From Oscillospiraceae bacterium (GTDB lineage: Bacteria > Bacillota > Clostridia > Oscillospirales > Ruminococcaceae): a stretch of DNA of 64,000 bases. Below the pieces are notes generated by a model that did not search any database, had not been told where the DNA came from, and saw nothing but the letters and a program-made list of their open reading frames with translations. The stretch's first letter is position 1, and the number at the start of each line of letters is the position of its first letter. Of the stretch, positions 17,000-24,826 are shown one piece after another. The DNA lies in contig JAJQGB010000004.1 of assembly GCA_021200775.1 (NCBI GenBank), forward strand, positions 372,001 to 436,000. The letters run 5' to 3'. The position numbers were made by a program, and so were the translations under genes.

Positions 17000-17028
17000 A
17001 TTATATCCCTTATTTCTTCACTTGTCAA
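17000..17028 (-). promoter_or_regulatory. Perfect consensus promoter of the ABC importer operon
   Basis: TTGACA (17028-17023), 17-bp spacer, TATAAT (17005-17000). Both hexamers match consensus, which suggests control acts through a repressor or through the long leader. Confidence 0.8.
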
Positions 17029-17079
17029 CCACCGAATCCTCATTAAATTTTAAAATTCGATTTTTCGTTGAAAATAAGA

Positions 17080-17121
17080 AAAATGCACAGCGCTTGCGGT
17101 CAAGTACTGTGCATTTTTTTA
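17080..17121 (-). terminator. Terminator of pnp
   Basis: Long stem AAAATGCACAG / CTGTGCATTTT around a 16-nt loop. It ends just downstream of the pnp stop and has T runs on both sides, so it can also block plus-strand transcription. Confidence 0.85.
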
Positions 17122-17124
17122 ATA

Positions 17125-19266
17125 TCAGTCTTTCTTCTGAGCTCTCTTTGCTGCAAGGTCAATCAAAGCGTCCTTACGGCTGAGGTTGAGTCTGCCCTGG
17201 TCGTCGATTTCGATAACCTTAACAAGAATCTCGTCGCCAATAGACACTACGTCCTCGACCTTATTGACTCTCTGCATGTCGAGCTTGGAGATGTGAACCA
17301 AGCCGTCCTTGCCAGGAGCAATCTCTACGAATGCGCCGAAGTTCATGATTCTTACAACCTTGCCCTTGTAGATAGAGCCGATTTCCGGGTCGAAAGCAAT
17401 TGTATTGATGACGGAAATAGCCGCCTTAGCCTTTTCGAGGTCGAGACCGGATACGAATACATTACCGTCGTCGTTGATATCAATCTTGACATCATAGTCA
17501 GCAGAAATCTTCTGGATGACCTTTCCACCGGAACCAATGACTTCTCTAATCTTGTCTGTCGGAACCTTAGTTGTAAGCATCTTCGGAGCCCACTTCGATA
17601 CCTGAGGTCTCGGAGCATCGATAGCCTTAGCCATAATCTCGTCAAGTATATAATCTCTTGCCTTGTGAGTCTTCGCAAAAGCTTCCTCGATAATCTCGTA
17701 AGTAAGACCATCAACCTTGATGTCTACCTGGATTGCAGTGATACCCTTGTGAGTTCCGCCAACCTTGAAGTCCATATCGCCGAAGAAGTCTTCAAGACCC
17801 TGGATATCGACCATTGTTGCGAAGGAGCCATCTTCCTTGGTGATAAGACCGCAGGAAATACCTGCAACAGGAGCCTTTATTGGAACACCGGCATCCATAA
17901 GCGCCAAAGTTGAACCACAGATTGAGCCCTGTGAAGTGGAACCATTTGAGGAAAGAACCTCGGAAACAACTCTTATTGCATACGGGAATTCCTCAACGGA
18001 AGGAAGAACCGGAACGAGAGCCTTCTCAGCCAAAGCACCGTGACCGATTTCACGACGTCCGGGTCCACGGGAAGCCTTTGTCTCGCCTACAGAGTAGGAC
18101 GGGAAGTTGTACTGGTGCATATATCTCTTCTCGGTCTCTTCATCAAGACCGTCGAGCTTCTGGCACTCGCTTACGGGAGCCAGAGTTGCGATTGAGAGAA
18201 CCTGAGTCTGTCCACGGGTGAAGAGTCCTGAACCGTGAACTCTTGGGAGAAGACCGACTTCTGCAGCCAGAGGACGAATCTGGTCGAGGGTTCTTCCGTC
18301 GACGCGCTTGCCCTCATAGAGCCAGTTGCGAACAATCTTCTTCTGGAGCTTGTAGATGCACTCGTCAATCATTGCAATCTGCTCGGGATACTGCTCGTCA
18401 TACTTTGCGTGAATAGCATCCTTGATGGGCTGAAGTCTTGCTTCTCTTACGTTCTTGTCGTCAGTATCGAGAGCGACCTTTACGTCCTCTGCCGCCATCT
18501 CCTCGATAGCATCGAAGAGGTCGTGGTCTACTTCCATAGATTCAAACTCGAACTTCGGCTTGCCGATTTCAGCCTTGATGTCATTGATGAATGCGACCAT
18601 CTTCTGGATTTCCTTGTGTCCGGTCTTGATTGCATTAAGCATGGTTTCATCGTCAACCTCGTCTGCACCTGCTTCAATCATGACGATTTTCTCCATGGTT
18701 CCGGCAACGGTGAGATTCAGATGGTTTCTTGAGCGCTGTTCAAGGGTCGGGTTCAAAACGATTTCGCCGTCTACCAAACCTACGCTGATGCCTGCAATCG
18801 GTCCTGCCCACGGAATATCCGAGATAGAAAGAGCGATTGAGGTTGCAAGCATACCAGTGATTTCAGGCGAGCAATCGGGGTCAACCGACATAACGGTCAT
18901 TACAACTGTTACGTCGTTACGCATGTCCTTTGGGAACAAAGGACGAATCGGGCGGTCAACCATTCTCGAAGTGAGAATAGCCTTATCTGAAGGCTTGCCT
19001 TCTCTCTTTGTGAAGGAACCGGGGATTCTTCCTACTGAGTAGAGCTTCTCCTCATAGTCAACAGACAGCGGGAAGAAGTCGATGCCGTCTCTCGGCTTAA
19101 CCGATGCGGTTACGTTAGCCATAACGACAGTCTCACCATAGGTAACCCAGCAGGAGCCGTTAGCAAGCTCGCTGGTCTTACCGGTTTCAACGGTGAGAGG
19201 ACGTCCGGCAAATGTGGTTTCATACTTTCTGTACTTGTCAAACTTTTTGAGTTCTGACATTGCCAT
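17125..19266 (-). CDS. pnp: Polyribonucleotide nucleotidyltransferase (PNPase)
   Basis: Phosphorolytic 3'-5' exoribonuclease of RNA turnover, 713 residues. Two RNase PH-like cores are visible (first with RMVDRPIRPLFPKD near 101, second with RGQTQVLSIATLAP and SSNGSTSQGSICG), then a KH domain (TDKIREVIGSGGKVIQKI near 567) and an S1 domain (YKGKVVRIMNFGAFVEIAPG near 634). The start at 19266 follows GGAGG. It lies downstream of rpsO with a long hairpin between them, as in enterobacteria and many Firmicutes. Confidence 0.96.
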   Translation of the reverse strand: MAMSELKKFDKYRKYETTFAGRPLTVETGKTSELANGSCWVTYGETVVMANVTASVKPRDGIDFFPLSVDYEEKLYSVGRIPGSFTKREGKPSDKAILTSRMVDRPIRPLFPKDMRNDVTVVMTVMSVDPDCSPEITGMLATSIALSISDIPWAGPIAGISVGLVDGEIVLNPTLEQRSRNHLNLTVAGTMEKIVMIEAGADEVDDETMLNAIKTGHKEIQKMVAFINDIKAEIGKPKFEFESMEVDHDLFDAIEEMAAEDVKVALDTDDKNVREARLQPIKDAIHAKYDEQYPEQIAMIDECIYKLQKKIVRNWLYEGKRVDGRTLDQIRPLAAEVGLLPRVHGSGLFTRGQTQVLSIATLAPVSECQKLDGLDEETEKRYMHQYNFPSYSVGETKASRGPGRREIGHGALAEKALVPVLPSVEEFPYAIRVVSEVLSSNGSTSQGSICGSTLALMDAGVPIKAPVAGISCGLITKEDGSFATMVDIQGLEDFFGDMDFKVGGTHKGITAIQVDIKVDGLTYEIIEEAFAKTHKARDYILDEIMAKAIDAPRPQVSKWAPKMLTTKVPTDKIREVIGSGGKVIQKISADYDVKIDINDDGNVFVSGLDLEKAKAAISVINTIAFDPEIGSIYKGKVVRIMNFGAFVEIAPGKDGLVHISKLDMQRVNKVEDVVSIGDEILVKVIEIDDQGRLNLSRKDALIDLAAKRAQKKD

Positions 19267-19307
19267 AGTGTAATATCCTCCTTAAAAATAGTTTTTTATA
19301 TTTTCAA

Positions 19308-19379
19308 GCGGATGTTTTAGCAATAAGTTAAGGCTTTTTAATGCAAAAGGCTTTAACTTATTACTAAAAAACATCGCCT
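19308..19379 (-). promoter_or_regulatory. Long hairpin in the rpsO-pnp intergenic region (possible RNase III site)
   Basis: Inverted arms GATGTTTTAGCAATAAGTTA (19311-19330) and its near-complement ending ACATCGCC (19345-19378) form a stem of about 30 bp with few mismatches and a short A/T loop. It is AT-rich and lacks a U tract at the base, so it looks more like a processing or stability element in the pnp leader than a terminator. Confidence 0.55.
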
Positions 19380-19416
19380 GCAAATACAATTTTTTTGTTG
19401 CCAAGACTTATTCAAA

Positions 19417-19453
19417 GGGCAGTAAGCCGCTCGTGAAAGCCGCTACTGCCCTA
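19417..19453 (-). promoter_or_regulatory. Hairpin just downstream of rpsO, possible partial terminator
   Basis: Stem GGGCAGTA / TACTGCCC with an inner AGCCGCT-type duplication. The minus-strand transcript continues TTTGAATAAG, so the U tract is weak and readthrough into pnp is expected. Confidence 0.5.
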
Positions 19454-19464
19454 TGAGTCGTGAT

Positions 19465-19731
19465 TTACTTTCTCAAGCCGAGCTTTTCAACGATTTTGCG
19501 GTAGCGGTTGACGTCCTTCTTCTTGAGATAGTTGAGAAGATTACGTCTCTTACCTACCATCTTGAGAAGTCCTCTTCTTGAATGATGGTCGTTCTTGTTC
19601 GCCTTGAGATGCTCGGTGAGGTCGGCAATTCTCTTGGTGAGAATAGCAATCTGTACCTCAGGTGAGCCGGTGTCATTCTCGGACAGTCTGTTAGCCTCAA
19701 TAATTGCGGCTTTTTCTTCTTTTCTTAGCAT
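19465..19731 (-). CDS. rpsO: 30S ribosomal protein S15
   Basis: The 88-residue S15 binds 16S rRNA and nucleates the central domain of the 30S subunit. The sequence is highly conserved: [17 protein letters not shown] at residues 20-36, [18 protein letters not shown] near 46-63 and the C-terminus [12 protein letters not shown]. The start at ATG 19731 follows AGAGG; a longer in-frame reading into the leader is not real. It lies upstream of pnp. Confidence 0.97.
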   Translation of the reverse strand: MLRKEEKAAIIEANRLSENDTGSPEVQIAILTKRIADLTEHLKANKNDHHSRRGLLKMVGKRRNLLNYLKKKDVNRYRKIVEKLGLRK

Positions 19732-19858
19732 TTGTAATACCTCTTTCAATTTATTTTTCCGTAAACATAGATAACGGCAGGTATCTCTCCCCTTTGGGGC
19801 TGAATCCGCTACCCGAGTCTGCGGTATTGTCCACGCAGAACAGTCCTCCTGCACAGAC
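19732..19858 (-). promoter_or_regulatory. Structured rpsO leader
   Basis: About 125 nt between the promoter and the S15 start contain several GC-rich hairpin elements (CCCCAAAGGGG near 19790-19800; CAGGAGGACTG near 19842-19852). S15 autoregulates translation through its leader in many bacteria; that this leader does so is inferred from position and structure. Confidence 0.5.
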
Positions 19859-19864
19859 TGATAT

Positions 19865-19893
19865 ATGTTATCACAAAATTTCTGATTTGTAAA
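19865..19893 (-). promoter_or_regulatory. Promoter of rpsO-pnp
   Basis: TTTACA (19893-19888), 17-bp spacer, TAACAT (19870-19865). Confidence 0.6.
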
Positions 19894-19955
19894 GGGGTTT
19901 CAGAGCGGTTTTTGAAATTTTTTTGAAGCACAGTTTTTCAAAGTCATCCAAAAAA

Positions 19956-20624
19956 TCATCCTGTCGGGTCAATCGGCAGTGGAATTCTACCTTCATCATC
20001 AGACACACTGATGTATGGCTTGGTTGTTGACTCGGTAGCTGTACTGGAAGCAGAGGATTCTGTTGAAGTGGTAGTAGCTGATGTTGTGCTCTCAGTCGTA
20101 GTCGTTGTCGATGTACCTGTATCAAGTTCCATTATCGTAGTCACGGTCGGTGAGTAGGACGGGTAGTAGAAAAAGCTGTACGAATCGACTGATTCATCGC
20201 CAAGGTCGACGGTTTCATCAGATTCATCTATGTCTACCGATTCATCCGACTCGTCAAGTATGATGTCTTCCGAGCTGTCACTTGCTATCACAGCTGTTGT
20301 GGGTGTTTTGGTAGTCGTAACGACAGTTGTCGATGGCGGAGAAGTCGTGGATTCGGGAGAAGTAGTGACTATCGGTTCGCTTGTCGTCGTACTTGGAGCG
20401 GTTGTCGTTGCAGGTGGAGATGTCTCCTCCGGAGCTGCAGTGGTTGTAGCAGGAGAAGTTTCTTCCTGTGAAGCTGAAGAAGTCTCTTCAGAATTGATGA
20501 CAGTCACTGATTCAGCTTCAGACTCTGGGGAAACTTTATAAATCCTTATACTCACACAACCAGAAAGCAAAACAGCGGTCAAGAGAATCGTAATGCATAT
20601 ATGCAGTATCTTATAGTGCTTCAT
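19956..20624 (-). CDS. Thr/Ser/Pro-rich lipoprotein, unknown function
   Basis: A 222-residue exported lipoprotein. The signal peptide ends in the lipobox LLSGC with Cys at residue 23. Almost the whole mature chain is low-complexity: Thr/Ser/Pro/Glu repeats of the PATTTAAPEET and STTTSEP kind, then an acidic block (DESDESVDIDESDETVDLGD) and a Tyr-rich patch. No catalytic domain is visible, so it may act as a stalk or spacer at the cell surface. It begins 15 bp behind the beta-helix protein gene and is probably co-transcribed with it. Confidence 0.7.
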   Translation of the reverse strand: MKHYKILHICITILLTAVLLSGCVSIRIYKVSPESEAESVTVINSEETSSASQEETSPATTTAAPEETSPPATTTAPSTTTSEPIVTTSPESTTSPPSTTVVTTTKTPTTAVIASDSSEDIILDESDESVDIDESDETVDLGDESVDSYSFFYYPSYSPTVTTIMELDTGTSTTTTTESTTSATTTSTESSASSTATESTTKPYISVSDDEGRIPLPIDPTG

Positions 20625-20639
20625 ATGCCCCCATTCTCC

Positions 20640-22283
20640 TTATCGCCAGCCATTATAATTGTATGCCACAACACTGTAATAGTAAATGGCTTTACAGAGA
20701 TTTGACAAATTTTCTGCGGTCTCGTCCGATTTCAGAGCATTGTAGACATAAGAAAGAACGCTATAGCTAGTGAACTCCTCGCCGTTTTTAAGAACTGTCT
20801 GTGTGTTTACCATATCTTTTGCTGGAACCTTAAACTCGACATAATATTCGTAGTTTTCATCAGTTACAGAATGTCTTTCAAGTACGGCATCGCCAAAAGT
20901 TAAAACATCTGAAATCTCTGTGGTGCCTTTCTCAATATATAGACGAATGACGACACTGCTTCCGAGAATCAGGGCTTTGGAAACTCCTTCTGTTCCTGTT
21001 CCAGAATAGCCACTGAGGTCTGCTGTCCACTCACCGACTACAGGGTCCGTCCACCCTGAAACATCAGAAAGTGAATTAGTGCACTCTGTGCCAGTATACA
21101 GACTTGCGTAGTAGCCGTAATTGAGAAGAGCTTTACAGAGCTCAGCCTCCGGTTCCCAGCCTTCTGTGCTGATAGCGTGCATGCAGTAGGTCTCCACTGA
21201 GTATTCGATAGTCTCAGAAGAATTGGTGCCGTCGGTCAAGGTAGCATAAATGGTTGAGCCGAATTGGTCAGGATTCACGTAAACCGTGTAACGGTAACAG
21301 TAAAGCCCATCAACCGTCTTTGGCTCGATGGCGGCAACAGTTCTCGTTTCTTCCTCACCCTCAATCTGCACCTGAAGCGTGTATATATCAGGATTCTCCT
21401 GCCCGGTCATATCGAAATAATATGTAACTCCAACCTCGCCATCCAAAGTAAGCGAATTTCCATAATATTCAGGCATCAAGGTCTTCGCCTTTACAACATA
21501 AGGATAATCAGAGTTGCCCGAATCTACACATTCGTAGCCTTCGGGAACATAGCTTGTCACGTCTGTGCTGTAATAGCCGGCGGTGATGGTGGCATTCGCT
21601 AAACTTGATTTGAATATTGCCTTTGCAGAAGAGGCGGTCGACTTTGTACAAACATAAGCGTTAGGGTTTGTAATTGAAAGAACATTGCCGCTTGCGCAAT
21701 AGATTCCATGAGCTTCAGTAACACTTTTAGTCGTGAGAGCAGATATTTCAACTGGGGTAGTGCCACTTACAGTAATAGTCCCATTCGTATTATAAATTGC
21801 GGCGTGTTCAGTGCCAACAACCTTGCCGCCAGTAATATTTATATTGCAACCAGTACTGTTAGAATATATACCATACGAACCACTTACAGTTCCACCACTC
21901 ATATTGAGCGTTCCGCCATTTGAAATCTTAATTGCATATGTATTAGTGGTATTTGTTGTCTGGACTAGGCTACCACCACCATCAGAACTACTGTCAATCA
22001 AATTAAGAGTTCCTCCAGAAATAAGGATAACATTAGTGCTTTCACTGCTTAGAGAATGTCCGTTTAAATCGATAGTCACCTCTGTGCCAGACTTAACTCC
22101 CAAAGCGCTTTTATTTGTAACGTCGCTGTCAAGGCGGTAATAACCTCCGTCTTCCAAATAACCACTCGCTGGTAATTCCAGATAGTTCTCATCTGCTGTC
22201 GCAATCGTACCTGCAAAATAGCTCGATGACAGGCAGAAAACCATCATCAAGGCTGTTAAGATGCATAATGCCCTCTTTTTCAT
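20640..22283 (-). CDS. Secreted beta-helix (pectate-lyase-like) protein
   Basis: A 547-residue exported protein. After a signal peptide (MKKRALCILTALMMVFCLSS) residues about 35-260 show short repeats typical of right-handed parallel beta-helices (VTIDLNGHSLSS, GGTLNMSGGTVSGSYGIYS, NINITGGKV). The rest is probably beta-sandwich (TYYFDMTGQENPDIYTLQVQ) followed by a helical C-terminus (SNLCKAIYYYSVVAYNYNGWR). There is no sorting signal or lipobox, so release or non-covalent attachment is expected. No catalytic residues are evident; an adhesive or scaffold role is as likely as polysaccharide lyase activity. ATG 22283 follows GGAGGG. Confidence 0.7.
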   Translation of the reverse strand: MKKRALCILTALMMVFCLSSSYFAGTIATADENYLELPASGYLEDGGYYRLDSDVTNKSALGVKSGTEVTIDLNGHSLSSESTNVILISGGTLNLIDSSSDGGGSLVQTTNTTNTYAIKISNGGTLNMSGGTVSGSYGIYSNSTGCNINITGGKVVGTEHAAIYNTNGTITVSGTTPVEISALTTKSVTEAHGIYCASGNVLSITNPNAYVCTKSTASSAKAIFKSSLANATITAGYYSTDVTSYVPEGYECVDSGNSDYPYVVKAKTLMPEYYGNSLTLDGEVGVTYYFDMTGQENPDIYTLQVQIEGEEETRTVAAIEPKTVDGLYCYRYTVYVNPDQFGSTIYATLTDGTNSSETIEYSVETYCMHAISTEGWEPEAELCKALLNYGYYASLYTGTECTNSLSDVSGWTDPVVGEWTADLSGYSGTGTEGVSKALILGSSVVIRLYIEKGTTEISDVLTFGDAVLERHSVTDENYEYYVEFKVPAKDMVNTQTVLKNGEEFTSYSVLSYVYNALKSDETAENLSNLCKAIYYYSVVAYNYNGWR

Positions 22284-22361
22284 AAGCCCTCCACTAATAT
22301 CCTAACTAAGAGCTAGTATTAATCCTTTAGGCGTCAACCGGTTAAGTCATATTGTGAGTTT

Positions 22362-22391
22362 ATTTTAACATGCTAGTGCTTTTGTTGTCAA
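22362..22391 (-). promoter_or_regulatory. Promoter of the beta-helix / lipoprotein pair
   Basis: TTGACA (22391-22386), 18-bp spacer, TAAAAT (22367-22362), 79 bp upstream of the ATG at 22283. Confidence 0.65.
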
Positions 22392-22497
22392 GACTATTTG
22401 CAAATTTTATCGACTTTTTTATCATAAAATATTCTCGCATAGCCAGGGATAATCTCCATTTAAATGCTTCTATTGCAATTCCCTCCGATATATGCTG

Positions 22498-22524
22498 AAA
22501 TCCCAAGACATTTGACTCGGGATT
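22498..22524 (-). terminator. Weak terminator of the RiPP-type cluster
   Basis: Stem AATCCC / GGGATT with imperfect inner pairs just downstream of the last cluster gene; the following T tract is poor. Confidence 0.4.
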
Positions 22525-22528
22525 CCTA

Positions 22529-22789
22529 TTAATTCTCTTCGCCTTTTTCAGCTTCTGCATTTTTCAGCCGTCGGCGTTTTTCCTGGATGCCTTTCAGGGA
22601 GCGACCGATTTTTTGGGAGAGCTCGCTGTCGGGGATGGAATGTTCCAGAACCATCTTCTCTTCCTCGGGAGTCCAGGCACGCTTCGGATACTTGTTTGCT
22701 GTTTTTCCATAGTATCGCTTTTTATCGATACGTTTCCTTAGTCGCTCATGCTCGGCTTTTACTTCTGGGTCTAGTTTCTTACGTGACAT
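22529..22789 (-). CDS. Small basic SANT/Myb-like protein, 86 aa
   Basis: A highly charged 86-residue protein. Residues about 38-75 (RAWTPEEEKMVLEH, SELSQKIGRSLKGIQEKRRR) fit a SANT/Myb-like helix-turn-helix, with the WTPEEE start and a basic recognition helix. The N-terminus is very basic (KRIDKKRYYGK). DNA binding is inferred; a target is unknown. It is the last gene of the run beginning with the RiPP-like precursor, 28 bp behind the membrane coiled-coil gene, so it may be a cluster regulator or an unrelated passenger. ATG 22789 follows GGAAGAG. Confidence 0.65.
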   Translation of the reverse strand: MSRKKLDPEVKAEHERLRKRIDKKRYYGKTANKYPKRAWTPEEEKMVLEHSIPDSELSQKIGRSLKGIQEKRRRLKNAEAEKGEEN

Positions 22790-22817
22790 AATTCACTCTT
22801 CCTTCTGATGTCAATTC

Positions 22818-23786
22818 TTAATACTCAATTTTGCTGTATATTTCTTGTATAATTATTTCTAACTCATCAATTCGCTCCCGGATTTCTTCTATTCGCTCTT
22901 CATTGGAGGTTTTCAAATCTTCTTCGGTCTGATTAATTTGCTGTAATTCTGCTACAACCTCTGCAACCGTTGAAAAAGAGCAATCGTCGTATTCTATGTA
23001 ACTTTTTGCTATGTCGATAAGATTGATTACGCTTTCTTCAGCCGCATTTCCTGAATTAATGCTTTCCATGTCAAATGCCAATAGCATTGATGTTTTATTC
23101 GCATAGAGCCACGATAAATAATTACTCATTGAATCGAAAGAATCATCAGACGCTATACGTACATAGTCAAAGTACACATAGCCATCGCTTGTCTGTCCTG
23201 ATTGTGGGGCACTTTCATGATAAGTGGTGTATCCGATGAAGCCATCATCCTTTATCAACTGTAGTGTAACAGTGTTCATAGAGCTGTTTCTGATAAGAAA
23301 AACACCTGTATGCTCTCTTTCGATTGAGTTCAAGTAATCCATAACGATTAAAACACTGTCATTAGTACTGGCAGAAAAATTGTCAGCGTACAGCATAATT
23401 TCCCAATTATCAGCTGCGTTTATAAAGCTCTCTACACTTGTCAAATCCATTTCGCAATCAATGATAAGAACGGGCTCAAAGCCATATACTTCAGACTTAT
23501 TCTCAATATACGAGATATCCGCTAAGTCGGAAATAATAAATCCAATCATTATCTCTGCTTTTTCGCTTGAATAGGTGATATTCTCCAAATCCTCCAGCTC
23601 ATCCTCCAGCTTGCGAAGTTCTATCTCATACGGTCTTGCTTCTGTCTGCAATTCCTCTATGGCTTCCTCCCGAATTTTTTGTTCTTGATTGTTTGTATGT
23701 ATCATGTATGCCAGCGTGCCTGCAAGAAGCACACTGAAAACTATGCATACTACATTTCTGATTTTTGTTACCCTGTTATGTGTCAT
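22818..23786 (-). CDS. Membrane-anchored coiled-coil protein, RiPP-cluster associated
   Basis: A 322-residue protein with one N-terminal membrane segment (VVCIVFSVLLAGTLAYMI), a coiled coil at about residues 35-75, an extracellular domain, and a second coiled coil at the C-terminus (NEERIEEIRERIDELEIIIQE is part of it). The middle (PVLIIDCEMDLTSVESFI, WEIMLYADNF, TGVFLIRNSSM) has the alternating strand pattern of a degenerate polysaccharide-deacetylase-like barrel, but the usual metal triad is not seen. ATG 23786 follows AGGAG and overlaps the end of the HPr-kinase-like gene. The function is unknown; extracellular display or export of the peptide is a guess. Confidence 0.6.
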   Translation of the reverse strand: MTHNRVTKIRNVVCIVFSVLLAGTLAYMIHTNNQEQKIREEAIEELQTEARPYEIELRKLEDELEDLENITYSSEKAEIMIGFIISDLADISYIENKSEVYGFEPVLIIDCEMDLTSVESFINAADNWEIMLYADNFSASTNDSVLIVMDYLNSIEREHTGVFLIRNSSMNTVTLQLIKDDGFIGYTTYHESAPQSGQTSDGYVYFDYVRIASDDSFDSMSNYLSWLYANKTSMLLAFDMESINSGNAAEESVINLIDIAKSYIEYDDCSFSTVAEVVAELQQINQTEEDLKTSNEERIEEIRERIDELEIIIQEIYSKIEY

Positions 23787-24498
23787 TACCACTCCTACCA
23801 CTTTGCTTCATTCCTTTATACGCCACAACGGCGGCTTCCTGAGACATATTACACCTTAATCTGTAGATGGGTACTTCCCGCACAAGCTGATTCAGCAAAT
23901 CCAGTTGTTTAATAATCTGCTCCGCATCATCGGGGAGCAAAACCTGATTAAACAGCGTGTCAATCATCTCGTCGCTCGTTGCTTTAACAATGCTGTTTTC
24001 AGTACCGCGTTCCAGAAGACACACCGCTTTCAGCGGCACATTCTCCGCGACACCAAGTCTTTCTTTTCCCCGCCATGGTGTGCCGCAGGCATAGAACTTT
24101 CCGTCAATCTTTCTGATGATTGGCTTATCTCCGTTAAGAATGTATGCTTTGCCTGCAAACTCTCGCAGCCAGTAATTTGCATGTGTGCTTTTGCCTGTTC
24201 CTCCCGGCGCGGTAAACACATATGCCTCACCGTCAAGAGCAACTACTGCGGAATGAAGCAAAAAGCCGTCATAATCCAGCATCTTCAAAGCAACTTTCCT
24301 ATACAGGCAATTGCCCTCACAGCCGGCGGAATCAAACTCGTGGTTAAGTCTCTCGACTTCCTCACAAATCTCATCCTCCGATGCAGACACGGTGAACAGA
24401 GCTTCTTTTTCAGTTTCATGACCACACCATACCCACTCCATAAAGTCCTGCTTATTATCCACGGCAAGCGGTATACCGGCAATTTCAATTTTTCTCAT
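23776..24498 (-). CDS. HPr kinase/phosphorylase-like P-loop protein of a RiPP cluster
   Basis: A 240-residue protein whose central part is the HPr kinase C-terminal type P-loop: FLLHSAVVALDGEAYVFTAP then GGTGKSTHANYWL near residues 99-111, followed by ILNGDKPIIRK and GTPWRGKE. It lacks the N-terminal HprK domain and the HprK catalytic His signature context. Such stand-alone HprK-like proteins occur beside PqqD-like proteins in RiPP clusters; in some lasso peptide clusters they phosphorylate the precursor. Kinase activity on the 60-residue precursor here is inferred. It lies between the PqqD-like gene and the membrane protein gene. Confidence 0.78.
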   Translation of the reverse strand: MRKIEIAGIPLAVDNKQDFMEWVWCGHETEKEALFTVSASEDEICEEVERLNHEFDSAGCEGNCLYRKVALKMLDYDGFLLHSAVVALDGEAYVFTAPGGTGKSTHANYWLREFAGKAYILNGDKPIIRKIDGKFYACGTPWRGKERLGVAENVPLKAVCLLERGTENSIVKATSDEMIDTLFNQVLLPDDAEQIIKQLDLLNQLVREVPIYRLRCNMSQEAAVVAYKGMKQSGRSGNDT

Positions 24499-24538
24499 AA
24501 ACTTGGACCTCCCTGAACACCGTCCGCTATGGAAACAA

Positions 24539-24805
24539 TCAGTCTACCAATACTCCGGCATCCGCAAATTTCTGAACAGCCAAACGATACGAGGTAGTGG
24601 CACGTTCTTCGGTGATCTGGTACTTTTCTGCCATTGCCGCCACAGTTTCTTCCTCAGTTTTCTCTGCCGCTAAGCACTCCCATATGAACTTTGCAGTCCC
24701 ATTAAGTTTGACTACGTATTTTCGCGTTCTGCTCGCTTTGCCAATAGGCACCGCCACAGTCTTGTCTCCTACATCACGCAAAACAAAATCCTTACTGATT
24801 TTCAT
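24539..24805 (-). CDS. PqqD family peptide chaperone (RiPP recognition element)
   Basis: An 88-residue PqqD-like protein, the winged-helix-type element that binds a RiPP leader peptide and presents it to the modifying enzyme. Family features: an N-terminal strand pair (FVLRDVGDKTVAVPIG), then LNGTAKFIWECLAAEKTEEE near residue 34-53 and a helical end (EERATTSYRLAVQKFADAGVLVD). It sits 21 bp downstream of the radical SAM gene and 40 bp upstream of the HprK-like gene. It overlaps nothing and starts at ATG 24805 behind GGAGG. Confidence 0.88.
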   Translation of the reverse strand: MKISKDFVLRDVGDKTVAVPIGKASRTRKYVVKLNGTAKFIWECLAAEKTEEETVAAMAEKYQITEERATTSYRLAVQKFADAGVLVD

Positions 24806-24826
24806 ATTGTTTTAACCTCCTGGTGT

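Noticed and set aside
19732-19854. N-terminal extension of S15 by 41 residues
   Set aside because: It covers the structured leader; S15 length and the AGAGG site fix the start at 19731.
22360-22560. 66-codon minus-strand frame between the RiPP cluster and the beta-helix gene
   Set aside because: It overlaps both the last cluster gene and the -35/-10 boxes at 22362-22391 and has no ribosome-binding site.
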